From positions 124,001-188,000 of the forward strand of contig NZ_NSKB01000007.1 of NCBI RefSeq assembly GCF_002286975.1: 64,000 bases of DNA, written 5' to 3'. The stretch comes from Halomonas salipaludis. GTDB lineage: Bacteria > Pseudomonadota > Gammaproteobacteria > Pseudomonadales > Halomonadaceae. The notes under the pieces are model-generated. The model was not told where the DNA came from and did not search any database. It saw nothing but the letters and a program-made list of their open reading frames with translations. The position numbers and the translations under genes are program-made. Shown piece after piece: positions 25,462 through 33,982 of the stretch (the stretch's first letter is position 1; each line of letters begins with the position of its first letter).

Positions 25462-27654
25462 TCACGACAAACTCAGGCATAAGCGCATTTTCTCGCTACG
25501 TGCTGGCAGCCACAAGGTATGACCTTCTACGACCTCAACCAAGACATCCTCCAAAGTCGCGTCAGTAATGGCGTAGGATCGCCCCAGGCGCAGCCAGTCG
25601 CCTGCTTGGCCGACTGGCAGCTGCATCTGAAGCGTACCAGATCGCCACTCGATCCAGCAGATACAGCCGCGTAGGGACGTTTCCCATAATATGTCGCTTC
25701 CACGTAGCAGACGGTGTCCACCATTAGGCAGTGGCTCGATGCATAGTCTGCCGAGTGCTGTCTGCAAAGGCCCCAAAGGGCCATCGAGTCTATCACTGGC
25801 GATACTCAGCCCATCCCAAGGCGTAACGTCACATACTTCGGCGATGCTCAACGCAGGCATCAGCGCGCCCCATGTGTAGAACGTATCGGTATCAGGTTGG
25901 TCGGTGATGGCACCGGTTTCGGCGTGAAAGTTCTCACCGCACACTCTGTGCTCCCAGCCGCTCTGAAACAGCTGCCAGCTTTGATCGGCCAGGCGCGCTG
26001 CTTGGGCATCGAAACCGCAGCGACGCAGACCGCGATGAACCCAGAAGTTGAGCGGCGGCCAAATGCGACCACGCCAATAGACATTATCACCGTAGCTGGG
26101 ATCATCACGGGCCACCGAGGGCAGCGAGAAGGTGCCACCGAATTTATGTTGTGGCAGCAGGTAATGTTCGACCATCGTAGCCGCCTGCTCCGGCGTCGCA
26201 GCCCCGGCAACAAGAGGATAAAACGAGGTCGGTGCCAGTTGACGCACAAAACGACCATCCGGAAGACGATTGGCGAACACCTCACGCTGCATGTCCCATA
26301 GATGATCGCGAATGCAGGAGAGGTGTGCTTGATGGCTGGCCCGCAAGCGCTCCAAGCTGACGTTGTCCCCTAGGGCATCTGCCATGGCCACGAGCATTTC
26401 GTTATCCAGCGCCAGGAGGCTGTTGAGCCCTACGTCATAGCACTGCAGTAGCCCGGTAGCGGGATCGAAGAGTGCGTCGTCGTGAACTGGGCTATTATCC
26501 ATCGCCGATTCGTTCTTGGCACCGAGCTTGGTATTCTGATATAGCCCCCTGCCGATATCAGGTGAGGTGCCGTAGGCAACTAGCCCCGCACCGTTCAGCT
26601 CGCGACAGCGCCACCACCAATCGAAGTTGGCCAGTAACCGGGGAAACGCCCACTCAAGCAGTGCCCGATCTCCGCTGCGCTGATAAAGGTTCCACACGAC
26701 ATAACTGAGAATGGGGATCTGACTGCGATCCAGCCAAGCATCGTTGCCCGTTACTAGGCAGGGAAAGTTGCCAGCCACGGTTTGCCAGGCAAAAATGGCC
26801 GCTACATTGTCCTTGGCGATGGATGGGTCAATGTGGCCCCACAGCCAAGCGTGAAATGCCACGTCATCGAGCCAAATACCGAAGCCACCGAACTTGCTAG
26901 TACTCCAGAAGCGAGTCAAAGCCGTATAGGGCCGTTGATTCACACTGTCATAGACATGGTTCCAACGCACCACATCATTGAGCGCTTGTAGGGCCTGCTG
27001 TGATCTTCCAGGCACTTTGACACTTAGAGGCCAAGCCTCGTCGGGAAGTATGGAGAACCCAGGGGAAATTTCGTTGAGATAGCACGTGATGCGCTGCCGG
27101 GGCGCCTCTTCGAGATTGAAGCGCATAGCAGCACAGCGCCCTGATTCACCGCGAGAGGAGAGATAAAAGTAACCATACTCTACGAGTTCATGGCATAAGG
27201 CCTCAAGGTCGTCATGAAACGTAGTCAGTAGTGGAGCGTAGACGGCTTGTAGACCAACTCGGTTTGCACCAACTTGCCCATGCAAGGTGCCATCGTTCCG
27301 TGCATACCACGTTTCATCATGAGAACCTCGCACGCACAGCACGACCCAAAAGCGCAGCCCCCATTCACCACTAGCCTGGGCTCGCCAGTCGATTTCCACC
27401 TCAGTGTCATGAAAGGTAAAGCGCCAGTCCAGGGTGGTACCGGCGTGAGACGTGCGCAGGCAGGCCGTACGACCATCCAAGCCCCTCGTTCCCAGCAGGG
27501 TGGTGGCTGCAGGGGGGATCAGTGACACGTCATTGGCGCTGGCCGAATAGAGTAACGGAGTCAAGGTTACACCCAGCGTAGGGTGGACGATCTCCGCTGG
27601 GCGTTCGGCAGTCCACGTGCCCCACCCCGCTCCGGCAGGTACCTGTTCAGTCAT
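25462..27654 (-). CDS. GH63-like glycoside hydrolase (MGH1-type six-hairpin fold)
   Basis: A 730-residue cytoplasmic inverting glycosidase of the GH63/trehalase-like fold, with an N-terminal beta-sandwich of about 230 residues and a C-terminal (alpha/alpha)6 barrel. Near residue 383 ESAMDNSPVHD corresponds to the ESGMDNSP motif with the catalytic acid; DNVYWRGRIWPPLNFWVHRG and CGENFHAETG near 570 match the conserved aromatic and base regions. Known bacterial relatives cleave alpha-glucosides or the compatible solutes mannosylglycerate and glucosylglycerate. No signal peptide, so the substrate must be imported. The ATG overlaps the end of the isochorismatase gene by 8 bp (ATGACTGA). It is the last gene of a six-gene operon. 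Substrate unproven. Confidence 0.82.
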   Translation of the reverse strand: MTEQVPAGAGWGTWTAERPAEIVHPTLGVTLTPLLYSASANDVSLIPPAATTLLGTRGLDGRTACLRTSHAGTTLDWRFTFHDTEVEIDWRAQASGEWGLRFWVVLCVRGSHDETWYARNDGTLHGQVGANRVGLQAVYAPLLTTFHDDLEALCHELVEYGYFYLSSRGESGRCAAMRFNLEEAPRQRITCYLNEISPGFSILPDEAWPLSVKVPGRSQQALQALNDVVRWNHVYDSVNQRPYTALTRFWSTSKFGGFGIWLDDVAFHAWLWGHIDPSIAKDNVAAIFAWQTVAGNFPCLVTGNDAWLDRSQIPILSYVVWNLYQRSGDRALLEWAFPRLLANFDWWWRCRELNGAGLVAYGTSPDIGRGLYQNTKLGAKNESAMDNSPVHDDALFDPATGLLQCYDVGLNSLLALDNEMLVAMADALGDNVSLERLRASHQAHLSCIRDHLWDMQREVFANRLPDGRFVRQLAPTSFYPLVAGAATPEQAATMVEHYLLPQHKFGGTFSLPSVARDDPSYGDNVYWRGRIWPPLNFWVHRGLRRCGFDAQAARLADQSWQLFQSGWEHRVCGENFHAETGAITDQPDTDTFYTWGALMPALSIAEVCDVTPWDGLSIASDRLDGPLGPLQTALGRLCIEPLPNGGHRLLRGSDILWETSLRGCICWIEWRSGTLQMQLPVGQAGDWLRLGRSYAITDATLEDVLVEVVEGHTLWLPARSEKMRLCLSLS

Positions 27655-28291
27655 ACGTGACGCCCTGCCATTGAGCGAGTATCGCCTCTGTCGAGGCGAG
27701 TTCTATCTGCTGGTCGAAACGCGGGTAGACAAGCTCAAGACAGGCGCGATGAGCGCTGGGATCACTGCTCGCCACCGCATCTCGCGCGATAATAACCCGA
27801 TAGCCAAGATCTACCGCCGAGAGCACCGTCGCCAGCACGCATACATCCGTCTCGATACCGCAGACGATCAGAGCCGGTGGCGCAAGCTTTCTAATATATT
27901 CTCGAAAGGTCGGACCCTGGGGCCCAACAACAGGTGCTTCAAATGCGTTATGCCCCCTTTTGTCGAATACCTGCCCGACCCTGGCATAGGGCACCAGGCT
28001 GGGATGGAGTTCTAACATGTCCGTGCCAGCCTCGACCTGAGTCACACGATGCCAATGGCGATAGTATCGCTTCCAGCAACCTTGAGCGGACTCGGGAGAC
28101 GACGCAGTAATGAAGCGGGTAAATAATGTCTGGACAGAACGCGCCGCGACCAAACGCTCGACCTGCGGCAGAATCGCAACACCGTCGGCGCCATACCACT
28201 CACCCGGTTCAAGAAAAAGCCGCTGCATATCGATGCACAGGACCTGGGCGGCTGCCGGAATCGGCCCGAACGCCAAGCCACCTTTCTCCAT
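27647..28291 (-). CDS. Isochorismatase-family cysteine hydrolase
   Basis: A 214-residue cytoplasmic hydrolase of the isochorismatase/nicotinamidase fold. The catalytic triad is in place: D21 in VLCIDMQ, K111 in FDKRGHNAF and C151 in GIETDVC, followed by ATVLSAVDLGYRV. Members hydrolyse amides, N-carbamoyl compounds or vinyl ethers. The start is the ATG that shares one base with the TGA of the ABC ATPase gene (TGATG). It may release an amine or ammonia from the imported compound. It is distinct from the NicF-type protein at 41274, which has a different sequence. Exact substrate unknown. Confidence 0.85.
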   Translation of the reverse strand: MEKGGLAFGPIPAAAQVLCIDMQRLFLEPGEWYGADGVAILPQVERLVAARSVQTLFTRFITASSPESAQGCWKRYYRHWHRVTQVEAGTDMLELHPSLVPYARVGQVFDKRGHNAFEAPVVGPQGPTFREYIRKLAPPALIVCGIETDVCVLATVLSAVDLGYRVIIARDAVASSDPSAHRACLELVYPRFDQQIELASTEAILAQWQGVTYD

Positions 28292-29346
28292 CACGCTTCC
28301 ACCAAGATAGTATCCCTGGCATACCAAGCCAGTTTGACCAGTTGCCCCGGCACCAGCTCTGCCGCCTCATGGTTCTGGGCAAATACCTGGAGCGGGATGT
28401 CGCCGTAATGCAGCAGATAGTTGAGGCTGTTGCCGGCGAAGACGATGTCGTCGAGCCGGGCCTCCATCACGTTGGCATCACTGGCGAGAACCTCATCATC
28501 AGCGACGATGGATATTTTCTCCGGCCGCACCGCACAGGTTGCCGTACCACCTTCCGGCAGGACGTCGAGACTGCGCAGGCAACTGCCGCCGTCAAGTTCG
28601 AGGGCGCCACTGACAACGCGTCCTTTGAACAGGTTGGCATCGCCGAGGAACGACGCGGCGAATGCCGTGGCTGGCCGCTCGTAGATCTCCCGAGGCGTGC
28701 CTTCCTGCAACAGCTTGCCATCCTTGAGCACGCCGACCTTGTCGCTGAGCGTCAATGCTTCCTCCTGATCATGTGTCACGAGGATCGTGGTCACACCAAT
28801 CTCACGCTGGATGCGCTTCAGCTCGACCTGCATTCCCAGGCGCAGTGCCTTATCGAGTGCGCTAAGAGGCTCATCGAGCAACAGTACCTTGGGGCGGAAG
28901 ATAATAGCCCTAGCCAACGCCACACGCTGGCGCTGGCCGCCAGAGAGTTCATGTGGCTTGCGCCGGTCATATCCAGTCAAGCGGACCAGTTCCAATACGT
29001 CCCCCACTCGTTTGCTAATCTCCTCTTTATTGGTATCGCGTACCATCAGGCCAAAAGCGACATTGTCGTACACGCTCATGTTAGGAAACAGCGCGTAATT
29101 CTGAAACATCATACCGATATTGCGTTTCTCCACCGGCAGTCGCTCGACGGCGGAACCACCAATATGGATCTCCCCCGTATTGGGGAAACTGAAACCGGCA
29201 ATCAAACGCAACAATGTAGTCTTCCCGCTGCCCGACGGCCCCAACAACGAGTAAAGTCCGCCATCGGAAAAGTCGATAGAGATATCGCTCAGCGCAGGAA
29301 AATTACCGAAGCTTTTTGTGACATGAGAAACAGTAACGGATGCCAT
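28291..29346 (-). CDS. ABC importer ATPase, PotA/spermidine-putrescine type
   Basis: A 351-residue ATP-binding subunit. Walker A GPSGSGKT is at residues 36-43, the signature LSGGQRQRVALARA and Walker B VLLLDEPLSALD follow, and the C-terminal 110 residues form a TOBE-type regulatory domain. With two permeases and a PotD/F-like binding protein upstream it makes a complete type I importer. Its ATG overlaps the stop of the inner permease gene by one base. Sequence resembles polyamine-type importers, a group that also includes carriers of opines, quaternary amines and other cations. Confidence 0.9.
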   Translation of the reverse strand: MASVTVSHVTKSFGNFPALSDISIDFSDGGLYSLLGPSGSGKTTLLRLIAGFSFPNTGEIHIGGSAVERLPVEKRNIGMMFQNYALFPNMSVYDNVAFGLMVRDTNKEEISKRVGDVLELVRLTGYDRRKPHELSGGQRQRVALARAIIFRPKVLLLDEPLSALDKALRLGMQVELKRIQREIGVTTILVTHDQEEALTLSDKVGVLKDGKLLQEGTPREIYERPATAFAASFLGDANLFKGRVVSGALELDGGSCLRSLDVLPEGGTATCAVRPEKISIVADDEVLASDANVMEARLDDIVFAGNSLNYLLHYGDIPLQVFAQNHEAAELVPGQLVKLAWYARDTILVEA

Positions 29347-30134
29347 CAGCGAGAATCTCCAAAGCGATAGAAGCGTGACACGATCACCAGCAACGTTATC
29401 GAGAAAGCGATAACGAGGGTGGAAATAGCATTGATCTCCGGTGTAAAGCCTTGCCTAATCGCACTATATATCTCCACTGGTAGGGTGCTGATACCAGGCA
29501 CAGAGAGGAAATAGGAGATCACGAACTGGTCGAACGACACGGCAAAAGCAAACAGAGCGCCAGCAATGATACCCGGCGCCATGTAAGGTAGCGTCACGTA
29601 GCGCACTACCTGCCAAGGAGTCGCACCCAGCGAACGTGCTGCTGCCTCCAAATCGGCGTCGAACCCTCGGAGTCGTGCTGAGACGACGATGATGACGTAG
29701 GGTAACGCAAGGGCAACATGGCCTAGGACCATGGCATGCAGGCCACGGCCGATGCCACTCCAGAAAAAGAACAGCAGCATAGCCGTGCCCGTAATCAACC
29801 AGGGAATGGCGATGGGAGGAAAAAGTGCTGCCTGGAATAGCTTCTTGAAGCGAAATTCATAGCGAAATAACGCAATGGAGGCCGCTGTGCCGAGCACGGT
29901 GGCAATGAGTGTGGTGGCCATCGCTACCAAGATGCTGTTGCGGGTGGCCGCCAGAAGTCGCTGATTACTGCTCAACTGAACATACCAATCGAAGGTCCAG
30001 TCGATAGGCAGTTGATAGAACTGTGAGGTGTTGAACGACATCGTTGCCATAACCACGATAGGTAGGTAGAGGAAGGCTAGCACTAAGGCAAGATAGAGCC
30101 TCCCCACGACCAGAAGAGTAGGGGTAGCTTTCAT
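29346..30134 (-). CDS. ABC importer permease, PotC-like
   Basis: A 262-residue permease with six hydrophobic segments. The conserved cytoplasmic EAA loop is visible as EAAARSLGATPWQVVRYVTLPYMAPGI. The ATG at 30134 overlaps the TGA of the previous permease gene (ATGA) and is preceded by GAGGAGAG; a 30-codon extension inside the upstream gene is unlikely. Part of the six-gene operon. Confidence 0.9.
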   Translation of the reverse strand: MKATPTLLVVGRLYLALVLAFLYLPIVVMATMSFNTSQFYQLPIDWTFDWYVQLSSNQRLLAATRNSILVAMATTLIATVLGTAASIALFRYEFRFKKLFQAALFPPIAIPWLITGTAMLLFFFWSGIGRGLHAMVLGHVALALPYVIIVVSARLRGFDADLEAAARSLGATPWQVVRYVTLPYMAPGIIAGALFAFAVSFDQFVISYFLSVPGISTLPVEIYSAIRQGFTPEINAISTLVIAFSITLLVIVSRFYRFGDSR

Positions 30135-31012
30135 GAGGCTCTCCTCAAGATAGGCTGGAAAACGGCAAAAATGATCAACACACACGCCAACAATAAGAAC
30201 GACAGCGCAGCGCCCAATGGCCAATTGAAGACGGCAGTAAACTGATCTTCGATCACGGTGCCTAGAAAAGTACCCTCGCGTCCACCAAGGATGCGCGGCT
30301 CCATGAAGGAACCGATCACCGGCACAAAGATCAGCACTGCGCCGGCGACGATACCCGGCATTGCTAACGGCAGGATAACCTTACGCAGCACTGTCAAACG
30401 GCTGGCGCCTAGCGATCGGGCGGCGTCTACCAAAGAGTCATCTATAGTCTGCAGCGAGATATAGCATGTGAGGATCATGTAAGGCAGGTAGGAGTGCACA
30501 AGCCCGATGACCACAGCGGGGTAGGTGAACATCAGATCCAGTGAGCCAAAACCAGGGATCAGCCAGGCAAGGAAGCGTTCCAGAATACCATTGCCGCGCA
30601 GCACCATGGTCCAGGAGAATATCCGGATCAAGGCATTGCTCCAGAATGGAATGATGACTAGTAGGAACAGCGCTTCTCGCCAGCGCCCCTTGATAGTCTT
30701 AGCGAGCACATAAGCGCAAGGAAAACCGATTACGAAGCACCATAGAGCGACTTCCGCGCCTAGACGCAGTGATCGCCACATCAGGGTGCGGTAAAACTCC
30801 TGTTGAAAGAAGGCCTCATAGTTGGAGAAGGTGGTGTACCAGTTACGCCCAGCAATAGGCACATCACTGAGGAAGCTGAAATAGAACATGGCTGCCAGCG
30901 GCAGCAGCACGGTGATGATCAGCCACAGGTAGGCAGGCCCCATCAGCCAAGCGGCACTTCTCGCATCGGAGGGCCCCCGGCGGGGCACACTAACGGTATC
31001 GGGTAAAGCCAT
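30131..31012 (-). CDS. ABC importer permease, PotB-like
   Basis: A 293-residue inner-membrane protein with six hydrophobic segments and the EAA loop DAARSLGASRLTVLRKVILP. Together with the PotC-like partner it forms the translocation pore. It starts 9 bp after the binding-protein stop, so it is closely coupled to it. The sequence type is the spermidine/putrescine permease family. Confidence 0.9.
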   Translation of the reverse strand: MALPDTVSVPRRGPSDARSAAWLMGPAYLWLIITVLLPLAAMFYFSFLSDVPIAGRNWYTTFSNYEAFFQQEFYRTLMWRSLRLGAEVALWCFVIGFPCAYVLAKTIKGRWREALFLLVIIPFWSNALIRIFSWTMVLRGNGILERFLAWLIPGFGSLDLMFTYPAVVIGLVHSYLPYMILTCYISLQTIDDSLVDAARSLGASRLTVLRKVILPLAMPGIVAGAVLIFVPVIGSFMEPRILGGREGTFLGTVIEDQFTAVFNWPLGAALSFLLLACVLIIFAVFQPILRRAS

Positions 31013-31021
31013 CGGCCACTC

Positions 31022-32080
31022 TCACTCCTGGAAGTAGGTCTTGGTTTCCTGCCACACTTCCAGCATCTGGCGGCGCATCGTTTCCTCGATGGGTCCCATG
31101 AAGGGCAACCTTTCGACCTGCTCCAAATCTTCCATCAGAGCCTTGTTGAAGGCACCATCGGGTAACGCTGCCACAGCCTCGACGTTGGCCGAGATGGGGG
31201 CTCCAACTTCTCCATCCCAGTAGGTGTAGAAGTCGGGGGCAATCATCCAATCGATGAACTCCCGGGCGGCTTCGGGGTGAGGTGCATCGGTCTGCATCGA
31301 CAGGCCATCGAGCCAAGCGATGGCCCCCTCTCGGGGAGTCACAAACTCGATGGGCAACCCGAAATGGCCACCTGAACGTGCCGCTGAGCCACTCCAGTAG
31401 GTGGCCATATCGAACTCACCGGAGGCCATGTACTGATTCCACTCGTTCTCCGATCCCCAGAAGGTGCGGATCTGCGGTTTGAGGGCATACAGGCGCTCGC
31501 GGATTTCGTCGAAGTCGTCTGGGGCATTGATGTCCTGCCCGGTCAGCAACGCTGCGAACTGTACCGATTCCACAGCATCGTCGCGCCAACCGATACGCCC
31601 TGCATATTGTGGGTCCCATAGCACTTGCAGGGAGTTCGGGGGCTCACTGATGGCCTGAGTATTGATAGCGAAGGATGTCACGCCCCATACCCAAGCGGCA
31701 CCGTAAACCTCTCCATCTAGGCTCAAGTGGGGATGCCCAGCGAGTTCAGCATCCAGACTCTCGGCGTTCGGAATGTCAGCCAAGTCGATGGGCTGGATTA
31801 GGCCTTCTTCTGCGGCTTGCTGGGTGTAGGCCGCATTGATGACAATCACGTCATAGGCCCCAGGATTGGTACGCAGCTTGGTGAGCATCTCCTGCTCGGA
31901 GTTGAAATACTCATGTACGACGCGATGGCCAGTCGCCTGCTCGAACTGCTCGATGGCCCAGCGCTCGTCGGTGCCATAACCTTGCCAGTTGAGCACGCGG
32001 AGCGTATCAGCGTGGGCGAAGGTAGCACCTAGCATCAATGCACCAGTGACGGTGAGAAGTCGATATGAAGGGGTAATCAT
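31022..32080 (-). CDS. ABC importer periplasmic binding protein, PotD/PotF-like
   Basis: A 352-residue exported protein. The signal peptide is RLLTVTGALMLGATFAHA, and the mature part begins DTLRVLNWQGYGTDE, the usual opening of the spermidine/putrescine-type solute-binding fold. The start at 32080 has GAGGTGAA just upstream; the longer frame lacks support. It is the first gene of the minus-strand operon and is divergent from the GntR-type regulator, whose putative operator lies in the 132-bp gap. The ligand is unknown; resemblance to PotD/F suggests a positively charged or amine-containing compound. Confidence 0.88.
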   Translation of the reverse strand: MITPSYRLLTVTGALMLGATFAHADTLRVLNWQGYGTDERWAIEQFEQATGHRVVHEYFNSEQEMLTKLRTNPGAYDVIVINAAYTQQAAEEGLIQPIDLADIPNAESLDAELAGHPHLSLDGEVYGAAWVWGVTSFAINTQAISEPPNSLQVLWDPQYAGRIGWRDDAVESVQFAALLTGQDINAPDDFDEIRERLYALKPQIRTFWGSENEWNQYMASGEFDMATYWSGSAARSGGHFGLPIEFVTPREGAIAWLDGLSMQTDAPHPEAAREFIDWMIAPDFYTYWDGEVGAPISANVEAVAALPDGAFNKALMEDLEQVERLPFMGPIEETMRRQMLEVWQETKTYFQE

Positions 32081-32198
32081 GAACGGTTCACCTCGATTGT
32101 TGGGCTTGTTATCGAACCTGTCACCGGACGGCTGGCAGCCCATCACGCCGGTTGATGAGCTATGCATCAGGTTTGGCTTGCCTTCCGAGACGTCAGGA

Positions 32199-32227
32199 TG
32201 TACAAATTACACATGTCCAAACATGTA
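32199..32227. promoter_or_regulatory. Operator-like repeats at the GntR start
   Basis: ACATGT occurs at 32211-32216 and again at 32221-32226, one helical turn apart, forming ACATGT-N4-ACATGT. A related TGTACA lies at 32199-32204. They overlap the chosen start codon of the GntR-type gene and face the divergent importer promoter, so they are the best candidates for the regulator's binding site. Confidence 0.45.
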
Positions 32228-32920
32228 CGATTTGACAAGAAACAGCAAGTCTTAACCGAACTGATGCGCCGAATCGAAAGCGGCCAGTTAGGTTATGGCA
32301 AGCGCTTGCCAGGCGAGCACCAGTTGGCTAACGAATTCAAGGTTAGTCGCGGCACACTGCGCCAGGCACTGTCGGAGCTCAAGGAGCAGCACTATATCGC
32401 CACCCAGACGGGTGTCGGCTCGATAGTCACCTACGATGGCATACCACTCGACCAACAGCGCGGCTGGGCTCAGGCATTGGCAGACTCAGGGGCTACCCTA
32501 GAAACGCAGTTGCTGCGCCTGGAAAGCATTGAGGATGAGGCGCTAGCGGCAACCTATGGGATGGCTGCCTACATTGCAGTAGAACGCCGCCGAGTCACAA
32601 GCCACGGACTCATCGTCTCACTGGAGCGCTCTCGCATCCCCGCGACGCCAGTATTGCATGACCTACCGCAACGAGGTCTGCTGGACAACTCCCTGACAGC
32701 AACACTGAAGGCGGCAGGCCTGCATGCCGAGCATGGAGAACAGAGCGTCGATGTGGTGATGCTCGATGCAGAGGATGCACGCCTGCTCGGTCGCAAGACC
32801 GGTAGCCCCTTCCTACGCTCCGTACGCACCACCTTCGACCAGCGAGAAGCTCTCGTCGAGCATGTTGTCAGTCTTCTAGATCCTGATCACTTCCGCTTAT
32901 ACCTACGTTTTGGAACCTGA
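32213..32920 (+). CDS. GntR-family regulator with UTRA domain (HutC/YegW type)
   Basis: A 235-residue regulator. The winged HTH is at the N-terminus: LPGEHQLANEFKVSRGTLRQ, followed by ALSELKEQHYI. The C-terminal UTRA ligand-binding domain ends with FLRSVRTTFDQREALVEHVV and RLYLRFG. UTRA proteins usually bind a sugar, sugar phosphate or amine effector. The ATG at 32213 is chosen by comparison with family N-termini, but no start has a good SD; ATGs at 32198 and 32162 are alternatives. The gene leads the plus-strand operon with the ADP-ribosylglycohydrolase and PfkB kinase, the same order of families as E. coli yegW/yegU/yegV. Confidence 0.85.
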   Translation: MSKHVRFDKKQQVLTELMRRIESGQLGYGKRLPGEHQLANEFKVSRGTLRQALSELKEQHYIATQTGVGSIVTYDGIPLDQQRGWAQALADSGATLETQLLRLESIEDEALAATYGMAAYIAVERRRVTSHGLIVSLERSRIPATPVLHDLPQRGLLDNSLTATLKAAGLHAEHGEQSVDVVMLDAEDARLLGRKTGSPFLRSVRTTFDQREALVEHVVSLLDPDHFRLYLRFGT

Positions 32921-32922
32921 CC

Positions 32923-33978
32923 ATGCCCCGCCCCAATGTCAGTTCACGCTTGACCTTCTCCGGCACGGACAACGGCCTGCGGGAGCGGGCTTTGGGGGCC
33001 TTTCACGGCCTGGCACTGGGCGATGCGCTGGGCATGCCAACCCAATCGTTGAGCCGTGCCGAGATCATCGGCGGTTTTGGAACGATTGCTGCCCTGGTGG
33101 ATGCTCACTCCGACCAGCCCATTGCACCAAACATGCCGGCAGGGTCCATCACCGACGATACCGAGCAGGCCATACTGGTAGCTGATCTCCTGATCGAAGG
33201 CCGGGGGCGAATCGCACCAATTGCGCTCGCCAACCGGCTCATTGCCTGGGAGGACAGAATGCGCGAACGAGGCTCCCTCGACCTACTCGGGCCCTCGACC
33301 AAGCGTGCCATTGAGCTAATCGTCGCTGGCACATCACCGCATGAAGCAGGCCGCTTCGGCGCCACTAACGGGGCAGCGATGCGCATCACGCCAGTGGGCA
33401 TCGCCTTCGACATTGACGATGAAGAGCGCTTGTTGGAGGCCGTCTGCGAGGCAAGTTGCGTCACCCACAACACCAACCTTGGCATTGCCAGCGCAGCTGC
33501 AGTAGCGGCGGCGATTTCCGCTGGCCTCAATGGTGCATCACCACGTGAAGCATTGGATGCCGGTGTACGCTTGGCCGAGCGCGCCGAGGCATACGGATTC
33601 TGGATCGCTGGCGCACTCATCGCGCCACGTATCACATGGGCAAGAAAATTAGTACGGAATTGCGATGACCGAGAGGTTATCGAACAGATCCATGACCTGG
33701 TAGGTACCTCGGTAGCTGCACAGGAATCAGTAGTAGCGGCCTTTGCTCTGGCGGAATGGGCTGAGCAGGCCAATGAGCGGCCACAGCGCGTGCTGTGCCT
33801 AGCCGCCAGCCTAGGCGGTGACACTGACACCATCGCCGCCATGCTGGGCGCTATGCTCGGTGCCTGTCACGGCCTAAACGCACTACCCGCGAGGTGGGTC
33901 AAACAAGTGTGCGATGTGAATGGGCTAGCACTGGAGCCACTCGTCGACCAGTTGCTCGTACTACGTGCTGGGGAGTGA
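32923..33978 (+). CDS. ADP-ribosylglycohydrolase family protein (YegU-like)
   Basis: A 351-residue protein of the DraG/ADP-ribosylglycohydrolase fold. Metal-binding motifs are SITDDTEQ near residue 78 and LGGDTDTIAAMLGA near 308, with THNTNLG and GATNGAAMRI in between. The fold cleaves N- or O-glycosidic bonds with two Mg or Mn ions. Many family members act on small metabolites and not on modified proteins, and the kinase and importer around it favour a catabolic role here. The start is 2 bp after the regulator stop. Substrate unknown. Confidence 0.87.
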   Translation: MPRPNVSSRLTFSGTDNGLRERALGAFHGLALGDALGMPTQSLSRAEIIGGFGTIAALVDAHSDQPIAPNMPAGSITDDTEQAILVADLLIEGRGRIAPIALANRLIAWEDRMRERGSLDLLGPSTKRAIELIVAGTSPHEAGRFGATNGAAMRITPVGIAFDIDDEERLLEAVCEASCVTHNTNLGIASAAAVAAAISAGLNGASPREALDAGVRLAERAEAYGFWIAGALIAPRITWARKLVRNCDDREVIEQIHDLVGTSVAAQESVVAAFALAEWAEQANERPQRVLCLAASLGGDTDTIAAMLGAMLGACHGLNALPARWVKQVCDVNGLALEPLVDQLLVLRAGE

Positions 33979-33982
33979 GCCC

